Below, one piece after another: positions 27,607 to 36,663 of a stretch of 59,946 nt of DNA. Source of the stretch: a virus; the IMG/VR virus record IMGVR_UViG_3300031753_000008, positions 1-59,946 of that record; one strand, given 5' to 3'. The position numbers and the translations under genes were made by a program. How positions within the stretch are numbered: position 1 is the stretch's first letter; each line of letters opens with the position of its first letter. The notes below the pieces were generated by a model. The model saw only the letters and a list, made by a program, of their open reading frames with translations, searched no databases and had not been told where the DNA came from.

Positions 27607-27942
27607 ATGACACGGACACTGGCGCTCGTGGCGCTCGTGGCGATGGCGCTCGCTTCTTCCGGCTGCGCCCAGATCACCGGCTTCACCGAGGCGGACGCCG
27701 CAAGTGCGGCCGCACTCGCGGCCGCGACCGGCGACACTGCCAACGCCGCCTGCTATGCCGACATCGGCAAGATCACGGTGGCGATCGAGGGTGCGGCTCA
27801 GGGACAGGCCGGCCTGCTGACCAAGATCGAGGCGAAGCGCGCCGTCCAGGGCATCCTCGCCGACCCGAGCTGCGCCTCGCTGTGGCTGGGCCTCGTCGGC
27901 ACCGCGCTCAAGGGGACGCCGCTCGGCCCCTTCGTCCCCTAA
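27607..27942 (+). CDS. small lipoprotein
   Basis: A 111-residue protein with a strong AAGAGGAG ribosome site. The N-terminus is a lipoprotein signal (LALVALVAMALASSGC, Cys about residue 20). The mature part is Ala-rich and helical with two more Cys. A terminator follows at 27986, so this ends a transcription unit. Phage lipoproteins act as outer spanins or as superinfection exclusion factors; a spanin pair is found elsewhere, so exclusion or fibre anchoring is more likely here, but untested. Confidence 0.72.
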   Translation: MTRTLALVALVAMALASSGCAQITGFTEADAASAAALAAATGDTANAACYADIGKITVAIEGAAQGQAGLLTKIEAKRAVQGILADPSCASLWLGLVGTALKGTPLGPFVP

Positions 27943-27985
27943 CCCTCCGCGCCAGCCTCTGCGCGTATGAGGCATCGCGAACCCT

Positions 27986-28016
27986 GGGCTCCGAAAGTCG
28001 GAGCCCTTTTCTTTTC
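27986..28016 (+). terminator. strong rho-independent terminator
   Basis: Nine-base stem GGGCTCCGA/TCGGAGCCC with loop AAG, followed by TTTTCTTTT. It closes the fibre/spike unit after the lipoprotein gene. Confidence 0.9.
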
Positions 28017-28041
28017 CGCCCTACGATTATGAGGCAACCCG

Positions 28042-29394
28042 ATGAGCGTGCTCCCGAACGACCTCGTCGCCTACGGCTCGGCCAACATGCCCGAGGCCGA
28101 TGGGGTGGCGGTCGGCGGTGCGGTCGATTTCGCGCGCCGCGTCGCGTTTTACGACGTCAGCCCCGCCGGCACGATCGACTTTGTCTCGTCGAACGCTGCG
28201 GACACCACGGTCTACATCCAGGTGGCGGGGCGCGACTCGACGGGTGTGATCCAAACCCCAGCGGCGGTGGCCCTGAACGGCACCACCAAGGTCAACGGAT
28301 CGCAGAGCTTTGAGCGGCTGCTTTATGGCGTCGTCTCGGGCGGCTCGCCAAATGGCCCGTTGGCCGGCCCGACCGCGGGCACCAACACGACGACATCGGG
28401 GACGATGACCAATGTCACGACCTCGATGACGGTCGCCGCGCATGCCGGCTTTCCCGGCTCCGGCAACTATTACGTCGCGGTCGACACCGGGGCGAATTTC
28501 GAGATCATGCAGGTGACGGGCGGCCAGGGCACCAACACCTGGACCGTGGCCCGCGGTGTCTCCGGCTTTCAGGGCGGGGTGGCGCACGGCTCGGGGGTCG
28601 CGGTCTATTTGATGCCGCTGGGCGATGTCGCGGCGCTGGCACATACCGCCACGGTCTCGGCCCATACCGCCCAAGTGGGCTCCGCCAACCATAGCGGCAC
28701 CACCCCGCCGCTCTTCAAACTGCAATCCGGGGACGGCGCCAGTGTCGCGGCCGGCCAGATCATCCAGACGACCGGCGGCACCGGCCCCAACCAGTTGCGC
28801 ATGATCATCGCGACCTCGGGCTACGGCACGGACATCGTCGCCGTCAACCGCGACTGGTCGACGGTGCCCGACGCCACCACGACCTATAACGTCAGCCAGG
28901 GCATCCTCTTCGAGACCGGGTTCGCGAGCTCGGGCGCCACCTATGGCGACCCCAACCCGGTGACCTCGGTGCTGCGCTCGTTTTCGACCGCGGCGGCCGA
29001 CGTGCCGGCGGGCTCGGCCCGGTACTTTTACGAAAAGGTGTTTGTCGTCAACAACAACACCGCGACCGCCCTGACCGGGGCGCAGGTCGAGATCGCGAGC
29101 GAAACCCCGTCCTTGCCGTCGGGCGCATTGCTCGATATCGGCCTCACGACCGCGCTCAACGACACCAACACCTGCAACCCGCGCCAGCAGGCCTCGTCGT
29201 TTCTGCCGACCGGGCTCGCCTCGTTCACCACCCAGCCAGCCTTTGTCAACGTGCCGTCGCCAGGCAACCTGCCGTCGGGTGCCGCCCCCAACGCCGCCGG
29301 CGCGCAAGGCGTGTGGCTGCGGCTGACCCTGCCGGCCGGCACCGCCGCCTACAAGGGGAGCGCCGATTTGCGCACCCAGGGAACCACGACGTGA
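28042..29394 (+). CDS. virion surface protein, no signal peptide
   Basis: A 450-residue protein starting MSVLPNDLVAYGSANMPEAD. Beta-rich, with one region about residues 125-200 (FPGSGNYYVAVDTGANFEIM, then NTWTVARGVSGFQGGVAHGSG) that looks like a receptor or capsid-associated module. Unlike the neighbouring fibre genes it has no signal peptide. It starts 25 bp after a terminator, so it has its own upstream start of transcription or depends on read-through. Probably virion-associated. Confidence 0.68.
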   Translation: MSVLPNDLVAYGSANMPEADGVAVGGAVDFARRVAFYDVSPAGTIDFVSSNAADTTVYIQVAGRDSTGVIQTPAAVALNGTTKVNGSQSFERLLYGVVSGGSPNGPLAGPTAGTNTTTSGTMTNVTTSMTVAAHAGFPGSGNYYVAVDTGANFEIMQVTGGQGTNTWTVARGVSGFQGGVAHGSGVAVYLMPLGDVAALAHTATVSAHTAQVGSANHSGTTPPLFKLQSGDGASVAAGQIIQTTGGTGPNQLRMIIATSGYGTDIVAVNRDWSTVPDATTTYNVSQGILFETGFASSGATYGDPNPVTSVLRSFSTAAADVPAGSARYFYEKVFVVNNNTATALTGAQVEIASETPSLPSGALLDIGLTTALNDTNTCNPRQQASSFLPTGLASFTTQPAFVNVPSPGNLPSGAAPNAAGAQGVWLRLTLPAGTAAYKGSADLRTQGTTT

Positions 29395-29477
29395 GCGATG
29401 GGGCGCTGGCGTTGCAGATCTTCTGCATCGCCGCGGCGCTCGCGGTGGCGCTGATGATCCTGATCCCCAAAGGTTGA
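29391..29477 (+). CDS. tiny single-pass membrane protein
   Basis: A 28-residue protein whose GTG overlaps the upstream stop (GTGA). Nearly all of it is one hydrophobic helix (IFCIAAALAVALMILIP). It is shorter than most annotation cutoffs but has the coupled start typical of this genome. Confidence 0.5.
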   Translation: MSDGALALQIFCIAAALAVALMILIPKG

Positions 29478-29502
29478 TTTTTAAGAAAAGGAGCCTGACA
29501 CC

Positions 29503-29889
29503 ATGAAGTTCCCCCGCCTCTTTCTCGCCGCAACGCTGTTCGCCGGCGCTGCGATGCCGGCCTTCGCCGGCTCGCTCGTCTCCGGTGACCTCCACATCGT
29601 CGTCACGCCTCCGGCCCTGGGCCTGGTGCTGCCCAACGGGACGCTGCAATGCCCGGTTCCGGGCGGCACGGTCGTGGCCACGGTGTCGACCTTCGGCGGC
29701 GACGGCACTGCCGTTACCTATTCGATGGGTGCGGGCTCGACCGGGACCGACGACCTCACCGACTTCGTGATCGGCCCGGCCACGGGCGTGGTCTCGGTGG
29801 CGGCGGCTGGCCTCACGACCTCGTCGCCCATGTGCGCGCCGGGTGCCGGGACGCACATCGTGAACGGCATCACAGCGTCGCAGAATTAA
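29503..29889 (+). CDS. small exported protein
   Basis: A 128-residue protein with an AAAAGGAG ribosome site. Residues 1-22 form a signal peptide (LFLAATLFAGAAMPAFA, cut before GS). The mature part is beta-rich with two Cys (LQCPVPGGTV, SPMCAPGAG) that could form a disulfide in the periplasm. No family recognised. It directly precedes the 990-residue exported protein. Confidence 0.65.
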   Translation: MKFPRLFLAATLFAGAAMPAFAGSLVSGDLHIVVTPPALGLVLPNGTLQCPVPGGTVVATVSTFGGDGTAVTYSMGAGSTGTDDLTDFVIGPATGVVSVAAAGLTTSSPMCAPGAGTHIVNGITASQN

Positions 29890-29893
29890 GCCA

Positions 29894-32866
29894 ATGCGCA
29901 CCCTGGCTGCCGGCGCCCTGCTGACCGCGGGGTTCGCTGTTCAGTCGCCGCCAGCGCCTGCGACCGGCGATCTGACGATCACCGTCACGGGGCCGCCCGC
30001 CAGCGGCGCCGGAACGCTGTCGCTCGCCATCGGCCCGGTCGGCGGCCCCTACACCGCCGTGCCGATACAGATGGACGAGGTTGGCACCTACGGATTCAAC
30101 GGCGAGCCTGCCAGCAACGGTGTCCGCACGGCGAATTTCTCGACCCGCGTGCCCTCGGTCCCGGTCGGCGGCACCTTCCAGGTGCAGATTTCCTACAATG
30201 GCGTCCCGATCGCGACCCGGACGGAGCAGAATGCCGGCGCGGCCGGAACCGACGTGCCCTTCACGTTTGGCGCGGCGTTCCAGCGCGGCACGATCCCGAG
30301 CTACAGCTACACGCCCGGCACTGGCCTGCCGTTCTCCGCGGCGGCCTCCGCGCACGATATCAAAGTCGTGTTCGGTTCGTCCACGATCCCGGTGCGCGAC
30401 GGCAACGGGGTCACGATCGGCTCCGGCGTGTGGGTGTGCGATGCCAACGCGCTCGCGGCACTCGGCGCCTACACCAAGAACGGCGGTTACAGGATCACCA
30501 GCAACGGCGCGCTGATGACCAGTTACGCCGTCGACGGCCCCTGCGTCGACCGGGCCAACGGCTCCCCGGCGGGCGCGCAGCTCTGGGCGCACTTTCCGGC
30601 GATCCAGCTCTGGCAGACCGCGCCCAACTCAGGCGTGCTCGGCGAGGTGCGGGTCGAAGACCCGTGGGTGGCGAACGGCCCTTGGCTCAACGTCGCGGCC
30701 AATGCCACGGCCGTGTACACCGGCGACATGGCGCTCTATGACGGGGCGGCGCTGATCGCCCAGCGCTCGACCGGCCTCGGCAGCGCCGAAGGGCCGTTCG
30801 CGATCCAGCCTGCCGCAGTGACGACCGGGATCAATGGGACTTGCGGCGCCGGAACCATCTCGACCAATTTCCAACTGCCGACCACGCTCCAAGACGGTGA
30901 GCCCGTGCTGTACAACGGGCCTGCTGCGGGCGGCACCGCGATCGGCGGCATGACGCCCGGCCGTGTCTACTTTTATGGCTCCTCCGTGGTCGGCAGCGGC
31001 AAGGGCAATCTTGTCCTCAGCCCCGCCAGCCAGAACGGCGGTGCCAACCCGCTCACCTGCCCCAACATCACCAGTCCTGGTGTAGGACCGCAGAATTTCA
31101 CGCCCGTCGCCTCAGCCAACTATCGCGCCGTGGCGATAATCGGCCCAGACGAGGTTGGCAGCCCGCTCTGGCTTGCCGCGGCCAACCGTGCCCCGGCGGT
31201 CCATCTCAACCCGGCCCTGACCACGGCCGAGATTTCCTACCTCGAAGTGGCCGGGGTCATCCCGTCCTACTACACCAACCTTGCGGTTCTCCCGCTCTAT
31301 AAGGCGCAGGGCAACAAAGGCGGTCCTGTCTATCGGCCGAACTCGACCGGGCTTGGCGATGTCGACGATGGCGCCGGCGGCGACCATGACGGGCTCGGCC
31401 CGCTCTCCGAATGGGAAGCCCGTGCCCTGCTCAGCGAAAATTCCGCGGCGTGGGACGGCGTGCGCGCCACCGCTCTGAGCGTCATGAACATTCCGACGCT
31501 GATGACCCTCAACGAGGCGACCGGCTACCTGCCCGCCCTCAACAACAAGACCTATCCCCAGCTCGGGGCCGGCCTGCCCAACGTGTTCTGGACCTATACT
31601 GGCAATGGGGTCTCCGGCGGCATGGAAATCCCGCCGACCGCGACCGGCGATACCTGCCCATCGTGCTTTCTCGGCGGGATGATGGCCGGTGTCGATGGGA
31701 TGCATTGGGAGGATTACGGGCAGTGGCTGATGGCGCTGCTGACCGGCGACCGCAGCATGATCGACGTGCAGTATTTCGCGGCTAATGCACAGCTCATGAA
31801 TATGAACGTCGACACGTTTGGCGTCGGCTCCCGCAACTTCGCGATGAACGGCACCCCCTACGTCGCTCGCATCTCATTTACGGACAGTATGCGGCGGACG
31901 GCGTGGGAGCTGCGCGAGTTCATGCGCGGATCGGTCATTGGCTCCGACAGCAACCCGGAGAAGCAATACGAATTCGACGTGCTGGCCGGCGATGTGGATA
32001 ATTTCTACACCGTGACGCATCACTACGCCGACCCCGGCATGGCTGCCATCGGCGCGACGGAAGGGATTTCGGACTTCCTGGCCAATTTCATGCACTACTA
32101 CGAGGAGACTTCATATTGTGCACAGAAGGGCTTGATCCGCTACACCAGCCCGATCACCGGAGGCAGCACGGCGGCCGAGTGCGACTACATGACCGTGTGG
32201 CCCGAACTCCTATGGGCATCGTCGTGGCCGACCTATTGGGCAGTGACGGAGCAGGTCACGGACACCTTCCCGTCGGCGTTCATGGCGGCGCCGGACCAGC
32301 TCCCGCACGCCAACGGCCCGAGCGAGATATTCACCCACTCAAATGCCGGCTTCCTCAGCGTCGATGCGACGGGTCTGTTCACGGCTAATGGCGGGTTATT
32401 TCCACAACTACAAAATGGCGACGCGGGGGTGATTTGGGACCTGAATCCCAACAACGACTTCGGGCCGACGACCAAGTATTTTACTTACAACGTCACCCAG
32501 CCGGCGGAAATGTTCCGGCTCTCGACGACCTGCACCGCGGCGACGGCCCTCAACCCCTGTCCAAGCCCGACCATAACCCCGTTCGTCCCGGCCCATGGCC
32601 CCTACTCCGCCGGTACGAATTTCAGCATGGCGTTCCAGTTTGCCTACGATCCCCCGAGCGGGCCGGCGGCGAACGGGCAGGGTGGCAACAGCAGCTCGGA
32701 CTATGACGTGTGGGCACGGTCGGGCATGGCGGCCGCCCTAAACAATGGCGCGACCACGCCTTCCCTTGCGACTGCGTTCGCCAATGCCGACGCGCGGTTC
32801 GTCTACACCCCGCGCTGGGGTGACGCAGAGCGCTGGGCGATCGACCCGACCGTCAGGGTGCACTGA
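29894..32866 (+). CDS. large exported polysaccharide-enzyme-like protein
   Basis: A 990-residue protein with a short N-terminal signal-like segment (TLAAGALLTAGFAVQSP). Residues about 45-140 resemble the N-terminal beta domain of exo-rhamnogalacturonan-lyase/YetA-like enzymes (VPFTFGAAFQRGTIPS). Residues about 440-760 are helical, rich in aromatic residues, and look like an alpha/alpha-barrel catalytic region (GGDHDGLGPLSEWEARALLS, MHWEDYGQWLMALLTGDRSM). Many Cys pairs fit an extracytoplasmic protein. Likely a glycan-degrading virion enzyme; enzyme class not certain. Confidence 0.65.
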   Translation: MRTLAAGALLTAGFAVQSPPAPATGDLTITVTGPPASGAGTLSLAIGPVGGPYTAVPIQMDEVGTYGFNGEPASNGVRTANFSTRVPSVPVGGTFQVQISYNGVPIATRTEQNAGAAGTDVPFTFGAAFQRGTIPSYSYTPGTGLPFSAAASAHDIKVVFGSSTIPVRDGNGVTIGSGVWVCDANALAALGAYTKNGGYRITSNGALMTSYAVDGPCVDRANGSPAGAQLWAHFPAIQLWQTAPNSGVLGEVRVEDPWVANGPWLNVAANATAVYTGDMALYDGAALIAQRSTGLGSAEGPFAIQPAAVTTGINGTCGAGTISTNFQLPTTLQDGEPVLYNGPAAGGTAIGGMTPGRVYFYGSSVVGSGKGNLVLSPASQNGGANPLTCPNITSPGVGPQNFTPVASANYRAVAIIGPDEVGSPLWLAAANRAPAVHLNPALTTAEISYLEVAGVIPSYYTNLAVLPLYKAQGNKGGPVYRPNSTGLGDVDDGAGGDHDGLGPLSEWEARALLSENSAAWDGVRATALSVMNIPTLMTLNEATGYLPALNNKTYPQLGAGLPNVFWTYTGNGVSGGMEIPPTATGDTCPSCFLGGMMAGVDGMHWEDYGQWLMALLTGDRSMIDVQYFAANAQLMNMNVDTFGVGSRNFAMNGTPYVARISFTDSMRRTAWELREFMRGSVIGSDSNPEKQYEFDVLAGDVDNFYTVTHHYADPGMAAIGATEGISDFLANFMHYYEETSYCAQKGLIRYTSPITGGSTAAECDYMTVWPELLWASSWPTYWAVTEQVTDTFPSAFMAAPDQLPHANGPSEIFTHSNAGFLSVDATGLFTANGGLFPQLQNGDAGVIWDLNPNNDFGPTTKYFTYNVTQPAEMFRLSTTCTAATALNPCPSPTITPFVPAHGPYSAGTNFSMAFQFAYDPPSGPAANGQGGNSSSDYDVWARSGMAAALNNGATTPSLATAFANADARFVYTPRWGDAERWAIDPTVRVH

Positions 32867-32901
32867 CCCGCCGTGCGGCGGGTCCCTTTCCGGAGAGAGA
32901 A

Positions 32902-33105
32902 ATGCCGCCACGCAAGCTGACTGCCATTGATCCGGAGCGAGCGCGCTACAAGATCGTGCGCCGCGACAACTTTGTCGACGTGCCGGGTCTGATCATGGCG
33001 GCCAACGTCGACACCGGGCTGTGCCTATTGAGGGATGCCAATGGCGTCTCGCAAGAGCACAAATTCGAACCCGATGGGTTCGCGATCGTGGCGGCCCGTC
33101 GATGA
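32902..33105 (+). CDS. small hypothetical protein
   Basis: A 67-residue protein with GGAGAGAG ribosome site. Compact mixed alpha/beta pattern (YKIVRRDNFVDVPGLIMAAN), no signal peptide. Its stop overlaps the endolysin ATG, suggesting coupling with lysis. Function unknown. Confidence 0.6.
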   Translation: MPPRKLTAIDPERARYKIVRRDNFVDVPGLIMAANVDTGLCLLRDANGVSQEHKFEPDGFAIVAARR

Positions 33106-33794
33106 CCGCCCTCGCAGTGACCGCGATGCCCGGCGCCCAGTGCTTCGACACCGACACCAAGCTCGACCTGGTGGCGGCACGGTCTCTCGCCCTCCGGGGC
33201 TATGCCGCGGCGATCCGCTATGTCAGCCGCGCCGTGCCGAACGGCCCCGGCGACATCGGCGCCGAGGAGGCCGCAACGATCATGACGGCGGGTCTGGGGC
33301 TGATGCTGGTGCAGCATTGCCCGCCGGCCTACTGGACGCCGTCGTCCGGGCTCGGCACGGCCTATGGCGGTGCGGCGGCGCAGAACGCCGCCGCGGTCGG
33401 CTACCCGGCGGGCGCGACATTGGCGGTCGACCTCGAAAACATGCGGCCCGGCTGCGGCAATCCGGCGATCGTCGCCTATGTCAACTCGTGGTCGCGCGCG
33501 GTCATTGCCGCCGGTTACGTGCCGTGCCTCTATTACAGCGCCGACTGCCCGCTCTCCCCCGAAGAGCTCTATCTCGATCTGGTCGTGACGCTCTATTGGC
33601 GCGCGCTGAGCCGCGACACGCCCCAGGTCGCGGTGTGCGGGCCCTGCATCCAGCAATTCGCGCAAATGGGCCAGGTCGCGGGGATCGACATCGACCGCGA
33701 CGTGGTCATGGCCGACGCGTTCGGGCGCTTGCCGAGCTGGATGACCTCGCCGCCGGCGGTAGGGCCGATCGCGAACCCGGCCGGCGCATTATAA
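33102..33794 (+). CDS. endolysin candidate, DUF1906 glycoside-hydrolase-like
   Basis: A 230-residue protein. The pattern CFDTDTKLDL, IRYVSR, EEAATIMTAGLGLMLVQH, ATLAVDLENM and YVPCLYYSADCPLS fits the DUF1906 (Rv2525c-like) TIM-barrel family, related to GH25 lysozymes, with acidic residues in the FDTD and VDLE positions as likely catalytic or binding groups. Such domains serve as phage endolysins. It has no signal peptide, so it would need the holin candidate downstream. Confidence 0.75.
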   Translation: MTALAVTAMPGAQCFDTDTKLDLVAARSLALRGYAAAIRYVSRAVPNGPGDIGAEEAATIMTAGLGLMLVQHCPPAYWTPSSGLGTAYGGAAAQNAAAVGYPAGATLAVDLENMRPGCGNPAIVAYVNSWSRAVIAAGYVPCLYYSADCPLSPEELYLDLVVTLYWRALSRDTPQVAVCGPCIQQFAQMGQVAGIDIDRDVVMADAFGRLPSWMTSPPAVGPIANPAGAL

Positions 33795-33816
33795 CCGCAC
33801 CCATCAGGGCACCGCG

Positions 33817-35886
33817 TTGACGGTAGTCTATCTTACGAAGTCGTCGTCATCGCCGTGGACGGTTCCGAGCGATTGGACTTCGGCCGGCAGCACGATTGAG
33901 GTTCTCGGCGCCGGCGGCGGTGGCGCAACCGCGACCCTGGCCAACGGCATTGGTTCCGGCGGCGGGGGCGGTGGCTATTCAAAGACCACCAGCCTGGCGC
34001 TGACAGCTGGCGGAAGTGTTCAATTCAGCGTCGGCGCTGGCGGCACGCCGGGCGTTGCGGGCGGCGGAACTTATTTTAACGGCACCAGTGTCGCGTCGTC
34101 ATCGGTCAGCGCCAACGGCGGCGGTTTTGGGCTTGTTGCGAGCACCGGGGGCGCTGGCGGCACCGCAGTCAACGGCACCGGGCATACCGGCGGTGCCGGT
34201 GGTAATGGAGCGGGTGCGCCGGGCGGCGGCTCAGGGGGTGGCGCTGCGGCTGGCCCTTCGGGCCCCGGTGGGGCCGGCGGCACGTCAACCGTCTCGTCAG
34301 CGGTCAACGCAGGCGCGTCCGGCGGCGGTGCCGACAATGGCGGCAACGGCGCCAGCGCCGCAACCAGCTCGCTCATAGGCGCCACTGGCGGCAATAGTGG
34401 CCCCGGCGGGGCCGGCGCTGGCGGCGCTGGCGGGGCCGCATTTACCGCAGGATCAGCCGGGACCAATGGCGGTGGCGGTGGTGGTGGCGGCAGCAACCAA
34501 GGCACCACCGGGACCCCGGCGGGTGCCGGGGGCGCCGGCGGCAACGGCACCGAATGGGATGCCTCACACGGCTGCGGTGGCGGTGGCGGCGGTGGCGGCG
34601 GCAACCAAGGCGGCCCGAACGCCGGAGCGGGTGGCAACGGCGGGCAATACGGCGGCGGTGGTGGCGGCGGCGGCTATGCGACGGGCGGCACCGGCGGGAC
34701 CGGCGGCGACGGTCTCATCGTCATCACCTATACGCCGAGCGCTGGAACAACCGTCACCATCGATGCCACGATCGCGACGGAGGCGCTTGCACGCCTCAAA
34801 GCCGACCCGGCAGCACTCGGCGAGATCATCGCCAGGCTCATCGCCGATGGCATCTTCTTCGCCGAGAGCACCGTTGCCGTGCGCAGCGATCCGGTTGCTC
34901 CAATCGAGGGAGCAGCCGGACAGCGCGCCGATGCCGCACTGCCGTTCGAGCCGGGCGCTACCGCGCGCGGCGACCCGGCAACCCCGAGCGAGGCCGCCGC
35001 GACGCAGCGGGCCGACCCGCCGATCCCGATCGAGGCGCCGTCCGGCGCCGCGCGCCGCGGCCCCGCGGCGCTCGAAGACCTCGGCGCCGTCGCGGCTGAC
35101 GGCACGACACCCGACGAGATCGTCGCGCGCCAGCGGAACGACACCCCGCTCCCGGCCGAGGACCCGGGCGGTCAGCGGGGCGCGGCCGGCGCCCCGGCCG
35201 AGGCGTCGGCGGCGGCCCGCGGCGATACGACTGCCGCGACCGAAACCCTGATCGCGGCTTTGCGCGGGCACGGCCTGGCGCTCGAAACGACCGGGCTCGT
35301 CGCCATTATCGCCGACGCGCTGCTGCGGATCGAGCTCGCGGCGGGGCTGCGCGGCGACGCCAACCCGATGATCGAGGCGACCGGAACCGCGTCGACCGCG
35401 GTCATCGGCGACAGCAGCCCCACGATCGAGTGGACCGCACTTCTCAGCGCCGACACCCCCGCGACAGCCGAAGCCGCCGCCGCGGTCGCGACGGATTTGC
35501 GCGCGCTCGGCGAAATTCTGGTCATGGCGCGCGCCGACCGCGCCGGCACGGTCGAATGGCTGAACCTCGCACGGCTCGACGCCGGGCTCCCGGACGAAGC
35601 GCTGGGCCAGGCGCTGGCGTTCGTCGACACGCTGCTTCAGCTCGAGGGCGCGGCCTCGGCAATCCATGATCACGCCGCCGTGATCGAGGCCACGGCGAGA
35701 GTGACGCCGTCGAGCGCCTCGCCCGCCGAATGGCAGGCGATCGTTTTCCATGTGCTGGGCGACGGCGACCTCGCGGTCGAAATACAGCAGCTCGCGATGG
35801 TCCCGCTTCTTTCGCTCGGCCGGGTGCTGCGGTCGCTCGGCAAACGCCGGGTGCTGCGGTCGCTCGGCAAACGCCGGGTGCTGTAA
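33817..35886 (+). CDS. polyglycine adhesin with about 20 short tandem repeats
   Basis: A 689-residue protein from a TTG start. Residues about 1-25 form a beta start (VVYLTKSSSSPWTVPSDW) typical of glycine-rich tail adhesins. Residues about 30-305 are Gly-rich with runs up to ten Gly, suited to a polyglycine-II sandwich like T-even-type receptor tips. Residues about 330-650 form some 20 degenerate repeats of about 15 residues with consensus RxDxxxPxE. The C-terminus ends in a 27-bp DNA tandem repeat. Likely a receptor-binding or surface adhesin. The start codon is uncertain. Confidence 0.72.
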   Translation: MTVVYLTKSSSSPWTVPSDWTSAGSTIEVLGAGGGGATATLANGIGSGGGGGGYSKTTSLALTAGGSVQFSVGAGGTPGVAGGGTYFNGTSVASSSVSANGGGFGLVASTGGAGGTAVNGTGHTGGAGGNGAGAPGGGSGGGAAAGPSGPGGAGGTSTVSSAVNAGASGGGADNGGNGASAATSSLIGATGGNSGPGGAGAGGAGGAAFTAGSAGTNGGGGGGGGSNQGTTGTPAGAGGAGGNGTEWDASHGCGGGGGGGGGNQGGPNAGAGGNGGQYGGGGGGGGYATGGTGGTGGDGLIVITYTPSAGTTVTIDATIATEALARLKADPAALGEIIARLIADGIFFAESTVAVRSDPVAPIEGAAGQRADAALPFEPGATARGDPATPSEAAATQRADPPIPIEAPSGAARRGPAALEDLGAVAADGTTPDEIVARQRNDTPLPAEDPGGQRGAAGAPAEASAAARGDTTAATETLIAALRGHGLALETTGLVAIIADALLRIELAAGLRGDANPMIEATGTASTAVIGDSSPTIEWTALLSADTPATAEAAAAVATDLRALGEILVMARADRAGTVEWLNLARLDAGLPDEALGQALAFVDTLLQLEGAASAIHDHAAVIEATARVTPSSASPAEWQAIVFHVLGDGDLAVEIQQLAMVPLLSLGRVLRSLGKRRVLRSLGKRRVL
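35821..35883. repeat. 27-bp tandem repeat, 2.3 copies
   Basis: Perfect 27-bp units at 35821-35847 and 35848-35874, plus a 9-bp partial copy just before the stop. They encode VLRSLGKRR units at the C-terminus of the polyglycine adhesin. Replication slippage would extend or shorten the basic tail. Confidence 0.92.
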
Positions 35887-35917
35887 GCGCCGTAATCCCA
35901 AAATCGAGGCCGCGAGC

Positions 35918-36304
35918 ATGCGCCTGACCACCCCGTTCGACCCGATCGAGCCGGGCGAGACCGACAATTTCGCCTTTGACTTCACTGCCGACATGGGCGC
36001 GGCGACGCTTGCCGGCACCACCTGGACCTGCGCGCTGGCACCCTACCAGACCGCGAGCGACCCCGCGGCCGGCTCACGCATCATCGCGACCTCGACGGCG
36101 ACGACGATCGCGGTGCGTGACCCGCTCACCGGCAATCTCGCCGTGAAGACCGGGTTCTTTTCGGTGGCGCTGGTCGGCGGCATGCCAACTTCGGCGATCG
36201 GCGCCACCTATGTCCTGAGCGCCACGGTCACGACCTCGGACGGCCGCACCCTGGTGCTGAGCTCGACCGTGCTGTGCTCGCCCAATTCGGCGTCGCCGGG
36301 CTGA
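35918..36304 (+). CDS. small beta-rich virion protein
   Basis: A 128-residue protein (MRLTTPFDPIEPGETDNFAF) with immunoglobulin-like strand pattern ending TTSDGRTLVLSSTVLCS. No signal peptide. Lies between the adhesin and the lysis genes. Such small proteins follow fibres in many alphaproteobacterial phages; function unknown. Confidence 0.65.
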   Translation: MRLTTPFDPIEPGETDNFAFDFTADMGAATLAGTTWTCALAPYQTASDPAAGSRIIATSTATTIAVRDPLTGNLAVKTGFFSVALVGGMPTSAIGATYVLSATVTTSDGRTLVLSSTVLCSPNSASPG

Positions 36305-36309
36305 ATGCG

Positions 36310-36663
36310 ATGCCCGAATATTCGCCGCGCGTCGAGCTCGGCCACATCCTTCAGGGCGGCCTCTTTTTTGTCGGCGTCATCAGCGTCGTGTTGACGATCA
36401 TCTTCGCCGTGGCGCCGGCGTGGAATGCGCTCTCGGCGCGCCAGGCCGAGATCGACGCGCGCCAGGCGGCGCTGACCGCAGCGATGGGTGCCATGGAAGC
36501 CGCGATCAGCCTGCGGGTCACCGCCGACGAGCAGCGCATGGACCGCTCCGATCAGCGCATGGACCGCTCCGATCAGGAGCGTCGCGATTTCGAGGTCGAG
36601 GAGCGCGCCGCCGTGCAGAAAGTGCTCGACGCGATCGCGCTCATCGCCAGGAGAATCAAATGA
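36310..36663 (+). CDS. inner-membrane spanin candidate (Rz-like)
   Basis: A 117-residue protein. One membrane helix at residues about 14-36 (LFFVGVISVVLTIIFAVAPA) is followed by a long charged coiled coil with two perfect QRMDRSD repeats (21-bp DNA repeats near 36535-36576). Such N-terminal anchor plus periplasmic coiled coil fits an i-spanin. The next gene is a Pro-rich lipoprotein whose ATG overlaps this stop, the classic pairing for Rz/Rz1. Confidence 0.68.
   Translation: MPEYSPRVELGHILQGGLFFVGVISVVLTIIFAVAPAWNALSARQAEIDARQAALTAAMGAMEAAISLRVTADEQRMDRSDQRMDRSDQERRDFEVEERAAVQKVLDAIALIARRIK

Noticed and set aside
27607-27942. Outer spanin
   Set aside because: It lacks the Pro-rich body and has no inner spanin partner beside it; a better pair is at 36310-36917.
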